From the IMG/VR virus record IMGVR_UViG_3300020463_002440, positions 1-64,000 of that record: a stretch of DNA of 64,000 bases, one strand, 5' to 3'. This stretch comes from a virus. The position numbers and the translations under genes are program-made. Below the pieces are notes generated by a model. It worked only from the letters and a program-made list of their open reading frames with translations. It was not told the origin of the DNA and ran no database searches. Below, one piece after another: positions 17,765 to 25,173 of this stretch (the first letter of the stretch is position 1; every line of letters begins with the position of its first letter).

Positions 17765-17941
17765 ATGACTATGATTTATGAAAGTCCTGATAAAGGCAAA
17801 ACAGTTTACGAAAGGCCGTTTGGCGCGCCTTTGAGTGAACGCAAATTGGTTAAACAAGAACCAAGTGCAGTAGAAGATGCAGCTAATGCTATGGCACAGG
17901 CAGCATATAACGATAAATTACGAAAAGAAAAGTTACGCTAA
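17765..17941 (+). CDS. 58-aa soluble microprotein
   Basis: Begins 3 nt after the previous stop (MTMIYESPDKGKTVYERPFG) and ends in a Lys/Arg-rich tail. No domain recognised. Supported by placement between two coupled genes with no gap. Confidence 0.55.
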   Translation: MTMIYESPDKGKTVYERPFGAPLSERKLVKQEPSAVEDAANAMAQAAYNDKLRKEKLR

Positions 17942-17952
17942 TAGAGGTAAAT

Positions 17953-18282
17953 ATGAAAAGTGATTATGTAATAATTGATACAGTATCAATGTTTAAACAA
18001 AGATACATAGTACCTAGAGAAGAGGTACAAAGGTGGAATGAAGAAATTAAGTTAACTGATAAGCTTGCAAAGCAGTGGGCTCAGGAATCAGTTGAAGCAG
18101 AAGAAATAAAAGAATTCAGTCAACGATGGTTGGGTGAAACTGTTTCTAATGTAGATTTTGCTGATACTGAAAAAGTACTTAAATTATTCAAAGAAGATAA
18201 TGAACAATTATCTGAAGAATGGACTCAGGCAAAACAGCTTGACTACATTAACGACTGGAAAGATAAGACACCAAAAGAGTGA
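17953..18282 (+). CDS. Hypothetical protein
   Basis: 109 aa with AGAGG 5-9 nt upstream. Starts with a strand-like MKSDYVIIDTVSMFKQRYIV, then helical and acidic. No recognised domain. Its TGA overlaps the GTG start of the glutaredoxin. Confidence 0.65.
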   Translation: MKSDYVIIDTVSMFKQRYIVPREEVQRWNEEIKLTDKLAKQWAQESVEAEEIKEFSQRWLGETVSNVDFADTEKVLKLFKEDNEQLSEEWTQAKQLDYINDWKDKTPKE

Positions 18283-18518
18283 TATACATTTATGGAACTA
18301 GGTCTTGCACATTCTGTGACAAGGCTAAAGTGATGGCAACCGATTACTATGGAGGATATAAATTCCTTGACATCGGCATCACAATGTATTATAATAAACT
18401 AATAGAGCAAGATATAAGTACAAACGTACTACCTCAGATCTTTGAGGACAAGCGGTACATTGGTACATACTATGACTTTATGAAAGAAAAACAGACTAAA
18501 CTGAGAGGAACATGTTAA
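18279..18518 (+). CDS. Glutaredoxin-like protein (GTG start)
   Basis: 79 aa. CTFC active site at ~residues 10-13 in a thioredoxin-fold start (MIYIYGTRSCTFC), the cis-Pro strand NVLPQIFEDKRYIGTYYDF. GTG 18279 is the only start before the active site and overlaps the upstream stop. It probably donates electrons to RNR or other targets, in addition to the glutaredoxin fused to NrdB. Overlaps glyA. Confidence 0.8.
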   Translation: MIYIYGTRSCTFCDKAKVMATDYYGGYKFLDIGITMYYNKLIEQDISTNVLPQIFEDKRYIGTYYDFMKEKQTKLRGTC

Positions 18519-19672
18519 ACGAAGAGATCAATAGGATCTATCAAAAAGAATTGTCAAGACAAAAATTGACAGTAGAACTTATCGCAAGCGAAAACTTTGC
18601 TTCAAAGGCTGTAATGAAATTGTGCGGTTCAGAATTTACAAACAAATATGCAGAAGGTTATCCTGGAGCACGTTATTATAATGGTTGTGAATTCATGGAC
18701 GAAATTGAAACATTGGCAATTAATCAACTTAAAGAAATATACGGATGTGAATTTGCGAATGTTCAACCACATAGTGGAGCAAATGCAAATCTTGCTGTAT
18801 ATAAAGCGTTCTTAAATCCAGGAGATACAATTCTTGGAATGGATTTAGCAAGCGGCGGACATTTAACTCATGGAGCTCCTGTTACAATTTCAGGCAAATG
18901 GTTTAATGCCCATACTTACGGTGTTGACGAAAACGGTTTAATTGATTACGATGAAGTTGCTCGATTAGCACAAGAACACAAACCCGATATGATAGTTGCT
19001 GGTGCAAGTGCATATCCAAGACAAATCAATTGGGTAAAGTTTAGAGCAATAGCTGATTCTGTTGGTGCGTTGTTATTAGTGGACATGGCTCATTATTCTG
19101 GATTGATCGCAGGAGGTGTATATGACAATCCAGTAGAATATGCAGATGTTGTTACTTCAACAACGCACAAAACATTACGAGGACCTCGTGGTGGAATTAT
19201 ATTATGGAACAATCCTGAGTATACAAGAAAGCTAAATGGAGCAATCTTCCCAGGTACTCAAGGCGGACCATTAATGAATATTATCGCAGCTAAGGCCCAA
19301 GCATTTGTCGAAGCAAATACTCGAGACTTTCAATGGTATTCAAAAAAGGTAGTTGAGAACGCAAAAGAATTAGCAAAAGTAATACATAATTCAAAAACAT
19401 TGGAAGTACTAACAGGTGGAACCGATTCACATATTATTCTTGTAAGTTTAGTCAATTCTAAATTAAGTGGTAGAGAAGCTGCTGATATTTTAGAAAAGCA
19501 TCGTATTACTGTAAATAAAAATGGCATACCAAACGATCCTAGAAACTTTAAAGAAACAAGTGGCATACGTATTGGTACAGCAGCAGAAACAACTCGCGGT
19601 ATGACAACAAAAGAATTTGGAAAGTTAGGGCAAAGAATTGTTAAGATACTTGAAGACGAATCACAATGGTAG
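18512..19672 (+). CDS. glyA: Serine hydroxymethyltransferase
   Basis: 386 aa, slightly shorter than the ~415 of bacterial GlyA. Converts serine plus THF to glycine plus 5,10-methylene-THF with PLP. Motifs: LIASENF, EGYPGARYYNG, NVQPHSGANANLAVY, LVDMAHYSGLIAGG, and the PLP-Lys in TSTTHKTLRGPRGG. One product feeds ThyX and the other, glycine, is the substrate of the phage ALA synthase. Coupled to the preceding glutaredoxin by a 7-nt overlap. Confidence 0.95.
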   Translation: MLNEEINRIYQKELSRQKLTVELIASENFASKAVMKLCGSEFTNKYAEGYPGARYYNGCEFMDEIETLAINQLKEIYGCEFANVQPHSGANANLAVYKAFLNPGDTILGMDLASGGHLTHGAPVTISGKWFNAHTYGVDENGLIDYDEVARLAQEHKPDMIVAGASAYPRQINWVKFRAIADSVGALLLVDMAHYSGLIAGGVYDNPVEYADVVTSTTHKTLRGPRGGIILWNNPEYTRKLNGAIFPGTQGGPLMNIIAAKAQAFVEANTRDFQWYSKKVVENAKELAKVIHNSKTLEVLTGGTDSHIILVSLVNSKLSGREAADILEKHRITVNKNGIPNDPRNFKETSGIRIGTAAETTRGMTTKEFGKLGQRIVKILEDESQW

Positions 19673-19842
19673 ATATGATAGGCAACTCAAAAAGATGGCA
19701 AGACTCATCTAGTGGTTGGGTTGATACTATGACAAAATCAAAAGAGAACAAAGAAGAGTATCAAGAATATATAAAAACAAGAAACAATCCAATCCCATAT
19801 AGAGATTGGTTAAGAGAGAAAGCAAATGGCATTAAAAAGTAA
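19666..19842 (+). CDS. 58-aa microprotein
   Basis: ATG overlaps the glyA stop (ATGGTAG). Charged, with Trp-rich spots (KRWQDSSSGWVDTM) and YRDWLREKANGIKK at the end. No domain recognised; supported by overlaps on both sides. Confidence 0.5.
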   Translation: MVDMIGNSKRWQDSSSGWVDTMTKSKENKEEYQEYIKTRNNPIPYRDWLREKANGIKK

Positions 19843-19969
19843 CGCATATACATCATCGCATAACGGCATAAGAAAAGGTACGAGTATTGGAGCAAATCCA
19901 AAGAGCAGAGCTACGATGAACAAATCAAAGAAACGTTCATTTAAAAAGTATCGCGGCCAAGGTAAGTGA
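19826..19969 (+). CDS. 47-aa basic microprotein
   Basis: Starts within the previous gene (MALKSNAYTSSHNGIRKGTS) and ends KKRSFKKYRGQGK. Strongly basic and Ser/Gly-rich, suggesting nucleic-acid contact, which is inference. A similar small basic protein is common in T4-like marine phages. Confidence 0.5.
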   Translation: MALKSNAYTSSHNGIRKGTSIGANPKSRATMNKSKKRSFKKYRGQGK

Positions 19970-20058
19970 TTTATAACAGATTAGCTTCAGCAGCTTATGG
20001 AGAAGGTAGAAAATATTTTAAATGGTGGATAAATGTTTGGTGTAAACGACCTCGTTAA
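19966..20058 (+). CDS. Possible 30-aa microprotein (GTG start)
   Basis: GTG overlaps the preceding TGA (GTGA). Translates to MIYNRLASAAYGEGRKYFKW and a basic end. Only the coupling pattern supports it. Confidence 0.3.
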   Translation: MIYNRLASAAYGEGRKYFKWWINVWCKRPR

Positions 20059-20137
20059 AAAATTATTAATTTTAGGAATCGTTTTACTTCCATGGGAAGT
20101 TTTGCTGGTATATATTATAGTTAAGGCCTTTGTATAA
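20033..20137 (+). CDS. 34-aa membrane microprotein
   Basis: Translates to MFGVNDLVKKLLILGIVLLP and then WEVLLVYIIVKAFV, one hydrophobic span. Overlaps the preceding small frame. Plausible but short. Confidence 0.4.
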   Translation: MFGVNDLVKKLLILGIVLLPWEVLLVYIIVKAFV

Positions 20138-20151
20138 TAATAAATAAAGAT

Positions 20152-20598
20152 ATGGCATATAGCAATAAAGTAGTAAATAGATTTGAAGATGTATTAAATA
20201 ACCCTGAAAAACATGGAGTTGGACGATTTGATCCAAACGATCCACATGTAGCAACAGGACTAACAGGTGCACCTGCTTGCGGCGACGTTATGAAATTGGA
20301 TTTAAAACTAAATCCTGATAACGACGAAATCATTGATGTTAAATTTAAAACATACGGATGTGGTTCAGCAATTGCTTCATCTACTTTGTTTGTTGAAATG
20401 CTTAAGGGAAAAACAATTGAAGAAGCTAAACTTATAAAAGATAAGGATATAGCTGATTCTTTGGAACTACCTCCAATTAAAATACATTGTTCAGTTTTAG
20501 CTGAAGACAGTATTAAAAAAGCAATTGAAGATTGGGAAGAAAAGAAAGCAGGGCGTAATACTTCCTGGATTGAAAAGATGACAATGGGAAAAAAATAA
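20152..20598 (+). CDS. iscU: Fe-S cluster assembly scaffold IscU
   Basis: 148 aa, close to bacterial IscU. All key residues are present: GAPACGD (first Cys plus Asp), YGCGSAIASS (second Cys) and KIHCSVLAEDSI (third Cys). IscU holds nascent [2Fe-2S] clusters made by a host cysteine desulfurase. No iscS, hscA/B or fdx partner of the isc operon lies next to it, so it would have to work with host machinery. An AATAAATA element ends 5 nt before the ATG. Confidence 0.92.
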   Translation: MAYSNKVVNRFEDVLNNPEKHGVGRFDPNDPHVATGLTGAPACGDVMKLDLKLNPDNDEIIDVKFKTYGCGSAIASSTLFVEMLKGKTIEEAKLIKDKDIADSLELPPIKIHCSVLAEDSIKKAIEDWEEKKAGRNTSWIEKMTMGKK

Positions 20599-20600
20599 AA

Positions 20601-21083
20601 ATGTATGAATATAAAAGTAAATTAAGAAGAGTTGTAGACGGAGATACAGTAGATGTCGATATTGACTTGGGGTTTGGTATTTGGCTTTATAACGAGCGTG
20701 TACGTATTATGGGAATTGATACACCAGAGTCTAGAACGCGTAATAAAATTGAAAAACTATTTGGCTTGGCAGCAAAGAAAAGAGTTAAAGAGCTTCTTGG
20801 AAAAAGTCCCGTCCTCAAAACGTTTGTAGGTCGTGGTGGCGAAGATATGAAAGGCAAGTTCGGTCGTATCCTTGGAGATTTTGATTGTTATAATCCATCT
20901 GAAGATTCTTGGAGTCCATTAACAAAAATTATGATTGCCGAAGGTCATGCAGTAGAATATCATGGTCAATCAAAAGATGATATTGAAGATGCTCACTTAG
21001 AGAATCGCGACAGAATATTAAAAGAAGGTTTAATTGACAAAAAAGCTTACGATAAACTCGTTAAGACAGGGAAGTATAGTTAA
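20601..21083 (+). CDS. Thermonuclease-like (SNase-fold) nuclease
   Basis: 160 aa. Staphylococcal nuclease fold: VVDGDTVDVDIDLGFGI (metal Asp), VRIMGIDTPESR (Arg plus Asp), and GKFGRILGDF. Likely a DNA/RNA nuclease; no signal peptide, so it acts in the cytoplasm, possibly in host DNA breakdown. Starts 2 nt after iscU. Substrate is not inferable. Confidence 0.85.
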   Translation: MYEYKSKLRRVVDGDTVDVDIDLGFGIWLYNERVRIMGIDTPESRTRNKIEKLFGLAAKKRVKELLGKSPVLKTFVGRGGEDMKGKFGRILGDFDCYNPSEDSWSPLTKIMIAEGHAVEYHGQSKDDIEDAHLENRDRILKEGLIDKKAYDKLVKTGKYS

Positions 21084-21386
21084 ATGCTTTTTTGGATAGG
21101 CTTTACTCTAATGGTCTTAAACGAAGGATTTGTTATTATGCGACATGTCCATCCTTGGTTTGCGAATAAAAGACAACAGCTTATGGACAAACTTGGAGAC
21201 AAGTGGAAGAAAATTCATGGAACACTTGACTTTGCATGGATAGGTGGTGTTACTGCTGGTATTCTGATTGATCTTGATAATTGGAAAACTTATGTAGCGG
21301 CTTTAGGAATATTTTGGGGAGCTGTTTTATTATTCGTCTATATGCCAAAATTGTATTGTAAAATTCATTCTAGGTTAATTAAATGA
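21084..21386 (+). CDS. Small membrane protein
   Basis: 100 aa with hydrophobic segments at ~2-18, ~52-62 and ~70-88 (YVAALGIFWGAVLLFVYMP). Directly follows the nuclease stop and overlaps the PAP2 gene by 4 nt. No family recognised. Confidence 0.6.
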   Translation: MLFWIGFTLMVLNEGFVIMRHVHPWFANKRQQLMDKLGDKWKKIHGTLDFAWIGGVTAGILIDLDNWKTYVAALGIFWGAVLLFVYMPKLYCKIHSRLIK

Positions 21387-22051
21387 AAACTTATAAAGAA
21401 TACATAAACGAAGATTCCAGATTAGACGATCGTCTCAAAAGTAGATTAGCCAATTTAGTATTCAAATCACAAGATGAATTAAAGAAACCACCATACGATG
21501 AAATTAAAATCTTTCGTGATGGTTGGGAACGCATAATATTACCAAGTCCTCCAAGAGAAGATAGAGAATTGGATGCAGTCATAGATGCTGTGAAAAACGC
21601 AACTAAAGAACAAATTGAAGATTATAAACTATGTGATCAGAATTCTTCTCATTTCATTGAAAAATATTTAAAAGATAATAATTTAAAATACAATAAAGAT
21701 ACCGTAGAGTTTATTGAAGATCAGTGTGTACCAATTGTTAGACATTATAAAAATCACTTTAATAGACCAAGACCATATCAAGTAGCTGAAGTATACAATA
21801 AAGAACTTAACAGATTTGTATCTGACACAGCAAAAACTCCGGCCTATCCTTCAGGCCACGCAATGCAACCAATGGTCGTTGCCCTATATTATGCAAGAAA
21901 ATATCCAGAACATAAGTCTGAATTAGTCCGTGGTGCAAAAAGATGCGGATACGGTAGAGTAATAGCAGGAATGCATTATCCTTCCGATTATGATGCTGGT
22001 ATTGAATTAGCAAAACAATTAATGGATTACGTGGAATACAACAAATACTAA
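21383..22051 (+). CDS. PAP2-type phosphatase with capsid-targeting-like N-terminus
   Basis: 222 aa. The PAP2 signature is complete: KNHFNRPRP (KxxxxxxRP), PSGHAM (catalytic-helper His), and GRVIAGMHYPSDYD (nucleophile His). The family dephosphorylates lipid or small-molecule phosphates. There is no membrane segment, so it should be soluble. The first ten residues, MKTYKEYINE, nearly match the T4 internal-protein capsid-targeting leader, suggesting packaging in the head and delivery with the DNA. Overlaps the upstream gene by 4 nt. Confidence 0.85.
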   Translation: MKTYKEYINEDSRLDDRLKSRLANLVFKSQDELKKPPYDEIKIFRDGWERIILPSPPREDRELDAVIDAVKNATKEQIEDYKLCDQNSSHFIEKYLKDNNLKYNKDTVEFIEDQCVPIVRHYKNHFNRPRPYQVAEVYNKELNRFVSDTAKTPAYPSGHAMQPMVVALYYARKYPEHKSELVRGAKRCGYGRVIAGMHYPSDYDAGIELAKQLMDYVEYNKY

Positions 22052-22069
22052 AATATTTTCAAAAAACCA

Positions 22070-22099
22070 TTGACATTCATAAAGAACTGTAATATAATA
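22070..22099 (+). promoter_or_regulatory. Sigma-70-type promoter, near-leaderless
   Basis: TTGACA 22070-22075, 18-nt spacer beginning TTCATAAAGAA, TATAAT 22094-22099. ATG of the bS21 gene is at 22108, 8 nt after the -10, so the transcript should have no or almost no leader. Confidence 0.8.
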
Positions 22100-22107
22100 T
22101 AACCATA

Positions 22108-22392
22108 ATGAGATATAATAATAATAACGGTGGCTTGTCTGTAGACTTGACACCTAGGAAAAGACATCCTAAAGATAAAAGACCGCCAACACCAATGCCA
22201 TTTGAGATTGGGTTAAGAAAGTTTAGAAAAAATGTTGAAAAAGCAGGAATTCTAAAAGAACTTAGAAAAAAAGAATTTTACGAAAAGCCGACGGCAAAGC
22301 GTAAAAGAAAAAGGGCAGAAGGTATTAAAAGACACCAAAAGAAACTTGCACTGGAAAGCAGAGCATTTAATTCAAGAGGAAAAAGATACTAA
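22108..22392 (+). CDS. rpsU: Ribosomal protein bS21
   Basis: 94 aa; bacterial bS21 is ~70. The core is clear: [20 protein letters not shown], then [16 protein letters not shown] and RHQKKL. Residues 1-28 are an extra Asn-rich, basic N-terminal extension. bS21 sits by the anti-Shine-Dalgarno region of the 30S subunit and aids initiation. Phage copies are known in pelagiphages and huge phages, where they are thought to bias translation to phage mRNAs. The predicted leaderless transcript is notable for that role. Confidence 0.92.
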   Translation: MRYNNNNGGLSVDLTPRKRHPKDKRPPTPMPFEIGLRKFRKNVEKAGILKELRKKEFYEKPTAKRKRKRAEGIKRHQKKLALESRAFNSRGKRY

Positions 22393-22398
22393 AAACTA

Positions 22399-22427
22399 TT
22401 GACATCTGTCATTAGTTTTGTTATAAT
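22399..22427 (+). promoter_or_regulatory. Sigma-70-type promoter of a structured RNA
   Basis: TTGACA 22399-22404, 17 nt, TATAAT 22422-22427. The predicted start falls at 22434, exactly where the closing helix of the RNA begins. AACTATT before and AATAGTT after the core form an inverted repeat. Confidence 0.85.
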
Positions 22428-22433
22428 AGTTTT

Positions 22434-22574
22434 GTTCAGTGGGAATAAACCATGACGGCGAGATCGCAAGATTGAGGACCCACGACGGCTACCGCGTTCG
22501 GGAGCAACTTTTGAACTACCAATATACCGAGTAGGAATCTGACGCCAAAGAACCAACCACTGAACAACTTTTTT
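22434..22574 (+). ncRNA. ~140-nt structured RNA with terminator: sRNA or leader attenuator
   Basis: GTTCAGTGG (22434-22442) pairs perfectly with CCACTGAAC (22557-22565), followed by a T6 run, so the RNA is closed by a terminal helix and terminator. Inside are GCT-CCG/CGG-AGC around a CGTT loop, an ATC-GCAA-GAT tetraloop hairpin, and a GGCG/CGCC helix. GTGGG (22439-22443) can alternatively pair with CCCAC (22479-22483), which excludes the closing helix. A gene starts 17 nt beyond the T-run, so it could be a riboswitch-like attenuator. It matches no RNA family I can name. Confidence 0.7.
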
Positions 22575-22590
22575 GAATGGAATTTATATT

Positions 22591-23001
22591 ATGGGATTAG
22601 TACGTGGAATGTCAACGCTTAACACTCGTAAGCGTAAAGTAAAACTCACAAAGGCTAAATTAGCATCTTACCATGAACAGTGGCTTGCTCACAATCGCTG
22701 GGCAAAATCTAAACATTTACATGATCTTCGTTATAATACGGTAGAAGAGTATATAGATTACTGTTTAGGTAAAACTAAAATCACAAGGGAATTCAAACCT
22801 TACATACCAGAACCAACTCCTTATCGAAATACACCACACTATCCTAGTATGGAAATTTCCGGCGGTGGATGTGGTACTAAGAAAGAATCTCCTAAATACA
22901 CTGGGACATTAGTAAAAGGTATTGCTACGATGCATAAATCAAATGCAGTTCCTGTTATTAATCAAAAAGAAGCAACAGAAATATCGAGGATGGCAAAATA
23001 A
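22591..23001 (+). CDS. Conserved T4-like phage protein downstream of structured RNA
   Basis: 136 aa from ATG 22591; the TTG at 22573 lies in the terminator T-run and is rejected. Starts MGLVRGMSTLNTRKRKVKLT, followed by YNTVEEYIDYCLGKTKITRE, a pattern conserved in marine T4-like phages with unknown function. The C-terminal half contains a Gly/Cys stretch ISGGGCGTKK. Expression may depend on read-through of the upstream structured RNA. Confidence 0.7.
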   Translation: MGLVRGMSTLNTRKRKVKLTKAKLASYHEQWLAHNRWAKSKHLHDLRYNTVEEYIDYCLGKTKITREFKPYIPEPTPYRNTPHYPSMEISGGGCGTKKESPKYTGTLVKGIATMHKSNAVPVINQKEATEISRMAK

Positions 23002-23201
23002 TGTTGTATATGGAATATCATTTTGAAATAAATGAAAACGGCCTTCTGTTAACAGATAAGGCAAACCCTAACGAAACCTACATGGTTCAGTTAAAAAGCA
23101 CTCCATTTAATATTGGAGATAAATTTACATTAGAGTTAGATAACCACAATCGTATGTTCTTTAAGAAAGACGGTCCGGTTCAACTTGCTCTTGGAATTTA
23201 A
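23001..23201 (+). CDS. Small beta-rich hypothetical protein
   Basis: 66 aa; alternating strands (YHFEINENGLLLTDKANP, then FTLELDNHNRMFFKKDG). No family recognised. Starts within 2 nt of the upstream stop, and its last base is the first of the next ATG. Confidence 0.6.
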   Translation: MLYMEYHFEINENGLLLTDKANPNETYMVQLKSTPFNIGDKFTLELDNHNRMFFKKDGPVQLALGI

Positions 23202-23386
23202 TGACAACAAAAAACGACATAACCGGAGATTCTTTAAAAAGCAAAGCATCTAATAAAGCGTATGATAAAGGCTGGGATAGAATTTTTGGTAAAAAGAAAA
23301 AACCATTGGATACTAAATATGCACATCCCGTGTATACAAGATATCCACATCTTAAAGATAAGGAAATAAAAGATGAACAACAGTGA
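23201..23386 (+). CDS. Small basic hypothetical protein
   Basis: 61 aa, Lys-rich (NKAYDKGWDRIFGKKKKP). Overlaps genes on both sides. Resembles small conserved phage proteins of unknown role. Confidence 0.6.
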   Translation: MTTKNDITGDSLKSKASNKAYDKGWDRIFGKKKKPLDTKYAHPVYTRYPHLKDKEIKDEQQ

Positions 23387-23624
23387 AGTAGAGGATCTCA
23401 AGATTCAACTGACTATCGCAAATAGAAAAATTGAAACTTTGGTAGAAGAGGTTAATCTCTATAAACAAAAGTATCGTGACGAAGTAGATAACAATGAATA
23501 TAAATTAAAGTACCGAGAGTTGCTTGATAGTCATTGGGATTTCAAACTAAAACAAAAAGCAATGACCGAATTAAATTACGATGGTAATGAAGATCGCGGC
23601 CGATACGGTGAAGACGAGTCTTAG
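23373..23624 (+). CDS. Small coiled-coil protein
   Basis: 83 aa with a long heptad-like region (VEDLKIQLTIANRKIETLVE onward) and an acidic C-terminus. Overlaps the previous gene by 14 nt and precedes DNA ligase by 8 nt. Function unknown. Confidence 0.6.
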   Translation: MNNSEVEDLKIQLTIANRKIETLVEEVNLYKQKYRDEVDNNEYKLKYRELLDSHWDFKLKQKAMTELNYDGNEDRGRYGEDES

Positions 23625-23632
23625 GAGACAAT

Positions 23633-24904
23633 ATGAAACCTTGGGAATTAATCCAATTACTTGAAAGAGACAACAGTAGAATCTATAAAGAAGATCTACT
23701 TGGCTTACATATAAATGATGAAGGATTAATACAAGGACTACAGTATTGTCTGGATAATATGATTACTTTTGGAGTTGCTGATATTCCAACAAGTCAAACA
23801 AACGGCCCAGGACTTTCTCCTGATTCTTTTTATGAACTTGCTAATAAGTTAAAAGATCGTAAGTTAACAGGTCATGATGCTCGAGATGCAATTGTTGTCG
23901 CAAGAGAACAAGCAACAAGCGCTGAATGGAATGATTGGTATCGTAGAATCCTTTTAAAAGACCTTAAATGCGGAGTATCTCTCAAGACGGTCAATAACGT
24001 TAAGAAAGAAACTATCCCTGTATTCACCTGCATGCTTGCTCATAGTGGTGATAATCATCCAAAGAAAATTACAGGAGATTGTGTTGTTGAATATAAGTAT
24101 GATGGTGTAAGAGCCATTGTTATTGTTGAAAACGCAAACGCAACGATATATTCTCGAAACGGTAAACAACTTAAAAACTTTCCACATATTGAAAACGCAT
24201 TCAGTCATAAGATGTTTGATAACTTAGTTTTTGATGGCGAAGTAATGTCAGCTGATTTTCAAACACTAATGAAACAAGTTCATCGTAAAGAAAATGCTCA
24301 AACTGAAGATGCATACTTTGCATTATTTGATTTTCTACCTCTTGATGAGTTCAAAACTGGATCGTCAACATTACCTTTAATAAAAAGAAAAGAATTGCTT
24401 AAAGGATTTGAACATTCAGAATATTTTAAAGAATGTATTGTTAATACTGAATATACAGTTCTTAATATTGAAGATGATGCTGAAAAGTTTAAAGCAATGA
24501 ATACCGAAGCAATTGAAAAAGGTTATGAAGGTATTATGGTCAAACCCGTAAATGGTGCTTACGAATGTAAACGATCTTACGGTTGGTTGAAAATGAAACC
24601 TTTTATTGAAGTAACACTTAAAGTAATTGATATTGAAGAAGGCACAGGAAAGAACGAAGGAAGCACAGGAGCACTCGTCTGTGAAGGCATTGATGAAGGT
24701 AAGCACATTAAAGTTAATGTTGGCACAGGCCTTAGCGATGATCTTAGGAATAGTATTTGGATTGACACTGACTCTGTTGTTGGTCAATTAGTTGAAGTAA
24801 GAGCTGATGCAATTACAATAAGTCAAGATTCAGATACAATATACAGTTTAAGATTTCCAAGATTTAAAACTTTTAGAGGCTTTGAGCCAGGAGAAAAACT
24901 ATGA
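23633..24904 (+). CDS. gp30: ATP-dependent DNA ligase
   Basis: 423 aa, comparable to T4 ligase (~487). Nucleotidyltransferase motif I is EYKYDGVRA with the AMP-accepting Lys, motif III VFDGEVMS, motif IV YEGIMVKP, motif V GWLKMKP. It seals nicks in lagging-strand synthesis and repair. SD GGAGA lies 5 nt upstream. Coupled to the following small gene by a 4-nt overlap. Confidence 0.93.
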   Translation: MKPWELIQLLERDNSRIYKEDLLGLHINDEGLIQGLQYCLDNMITFGVADIPTSQTNGPGLSPDSFYELANKLKDRKLTGHDARDAIVVAREQATSAEWNDWYRRILLKDLKCGVSLKTVNNVKKETIPVFTCMLAHSGDNHPKKITGDCVVEYKYDGVRAIVIVENANATIYSRNGKQLKNFPHIENAFSHKMFDNLVFDGEVMSADFQTLMKQVHRKENAQTEDAYFALFDFLPLDEFKTGSSTLPLIKRKELLKGFEHSEYFKECIVNTEYTVLNIEDDAEKFKAMNTEAIEKGYEGIMVKPVNGAYECKRSYGWLKMKPFIEVTLKVIDIEEGTGKNEGSTGALVCEGIDEGKHIKVNVGTGLSDDLRNSIWIDTDSVVGQLVEVRADAITISQDSDTIYSLRFPRFKTFRGFEPGEKL

Positions 24905-25173
24905 CACAATATGATAGTACGGTAGAACAACAACGACTACTAATAGAGGCAGAGAAATGGGCAGAAGGTGTAAAAGCCATTCATTGTCATTCTTTTACTT
25001 CTATGTGGTATGACACTCGTCCACAAGATACAAATTACGGTAAAGAAAATGTTACCGATGTAGAATATAATAATGGTTTAATTAAAAGATCTAAAGGCGG
25101 TAATCCTATTCATACTTTTGGAAAAGAACTCAAAGGTCGTGATTTGGTTGATGCTTACAGACAAATGACATGA
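24901..25173 (+). CDS. Hypothetical protein
   Basis: 90 aa, soluble, no domain recognised; contains HCHSFTSMWYDTRPQD (~residues 28-43) with clustered His/Cys/Trp. Overlaps ligase and SleB genes by 4 nt each. Confidence 0.6.
   Translation: MTQYDSTVEQQRLLIEAEKWAEGVKAIHCHSFTSMWYDTRPQDTNYGKENVTDVEYNNGLIKRSKGGNPIHTFGKELKGRDLVDAYRQMT

Noticed and set aside
20139-20146. Late promoter before iscU (AATAAATA)
   Set aside because: One mismatch, and only 5 nt from the ATG, which leaves no leader; not listed as a feature.
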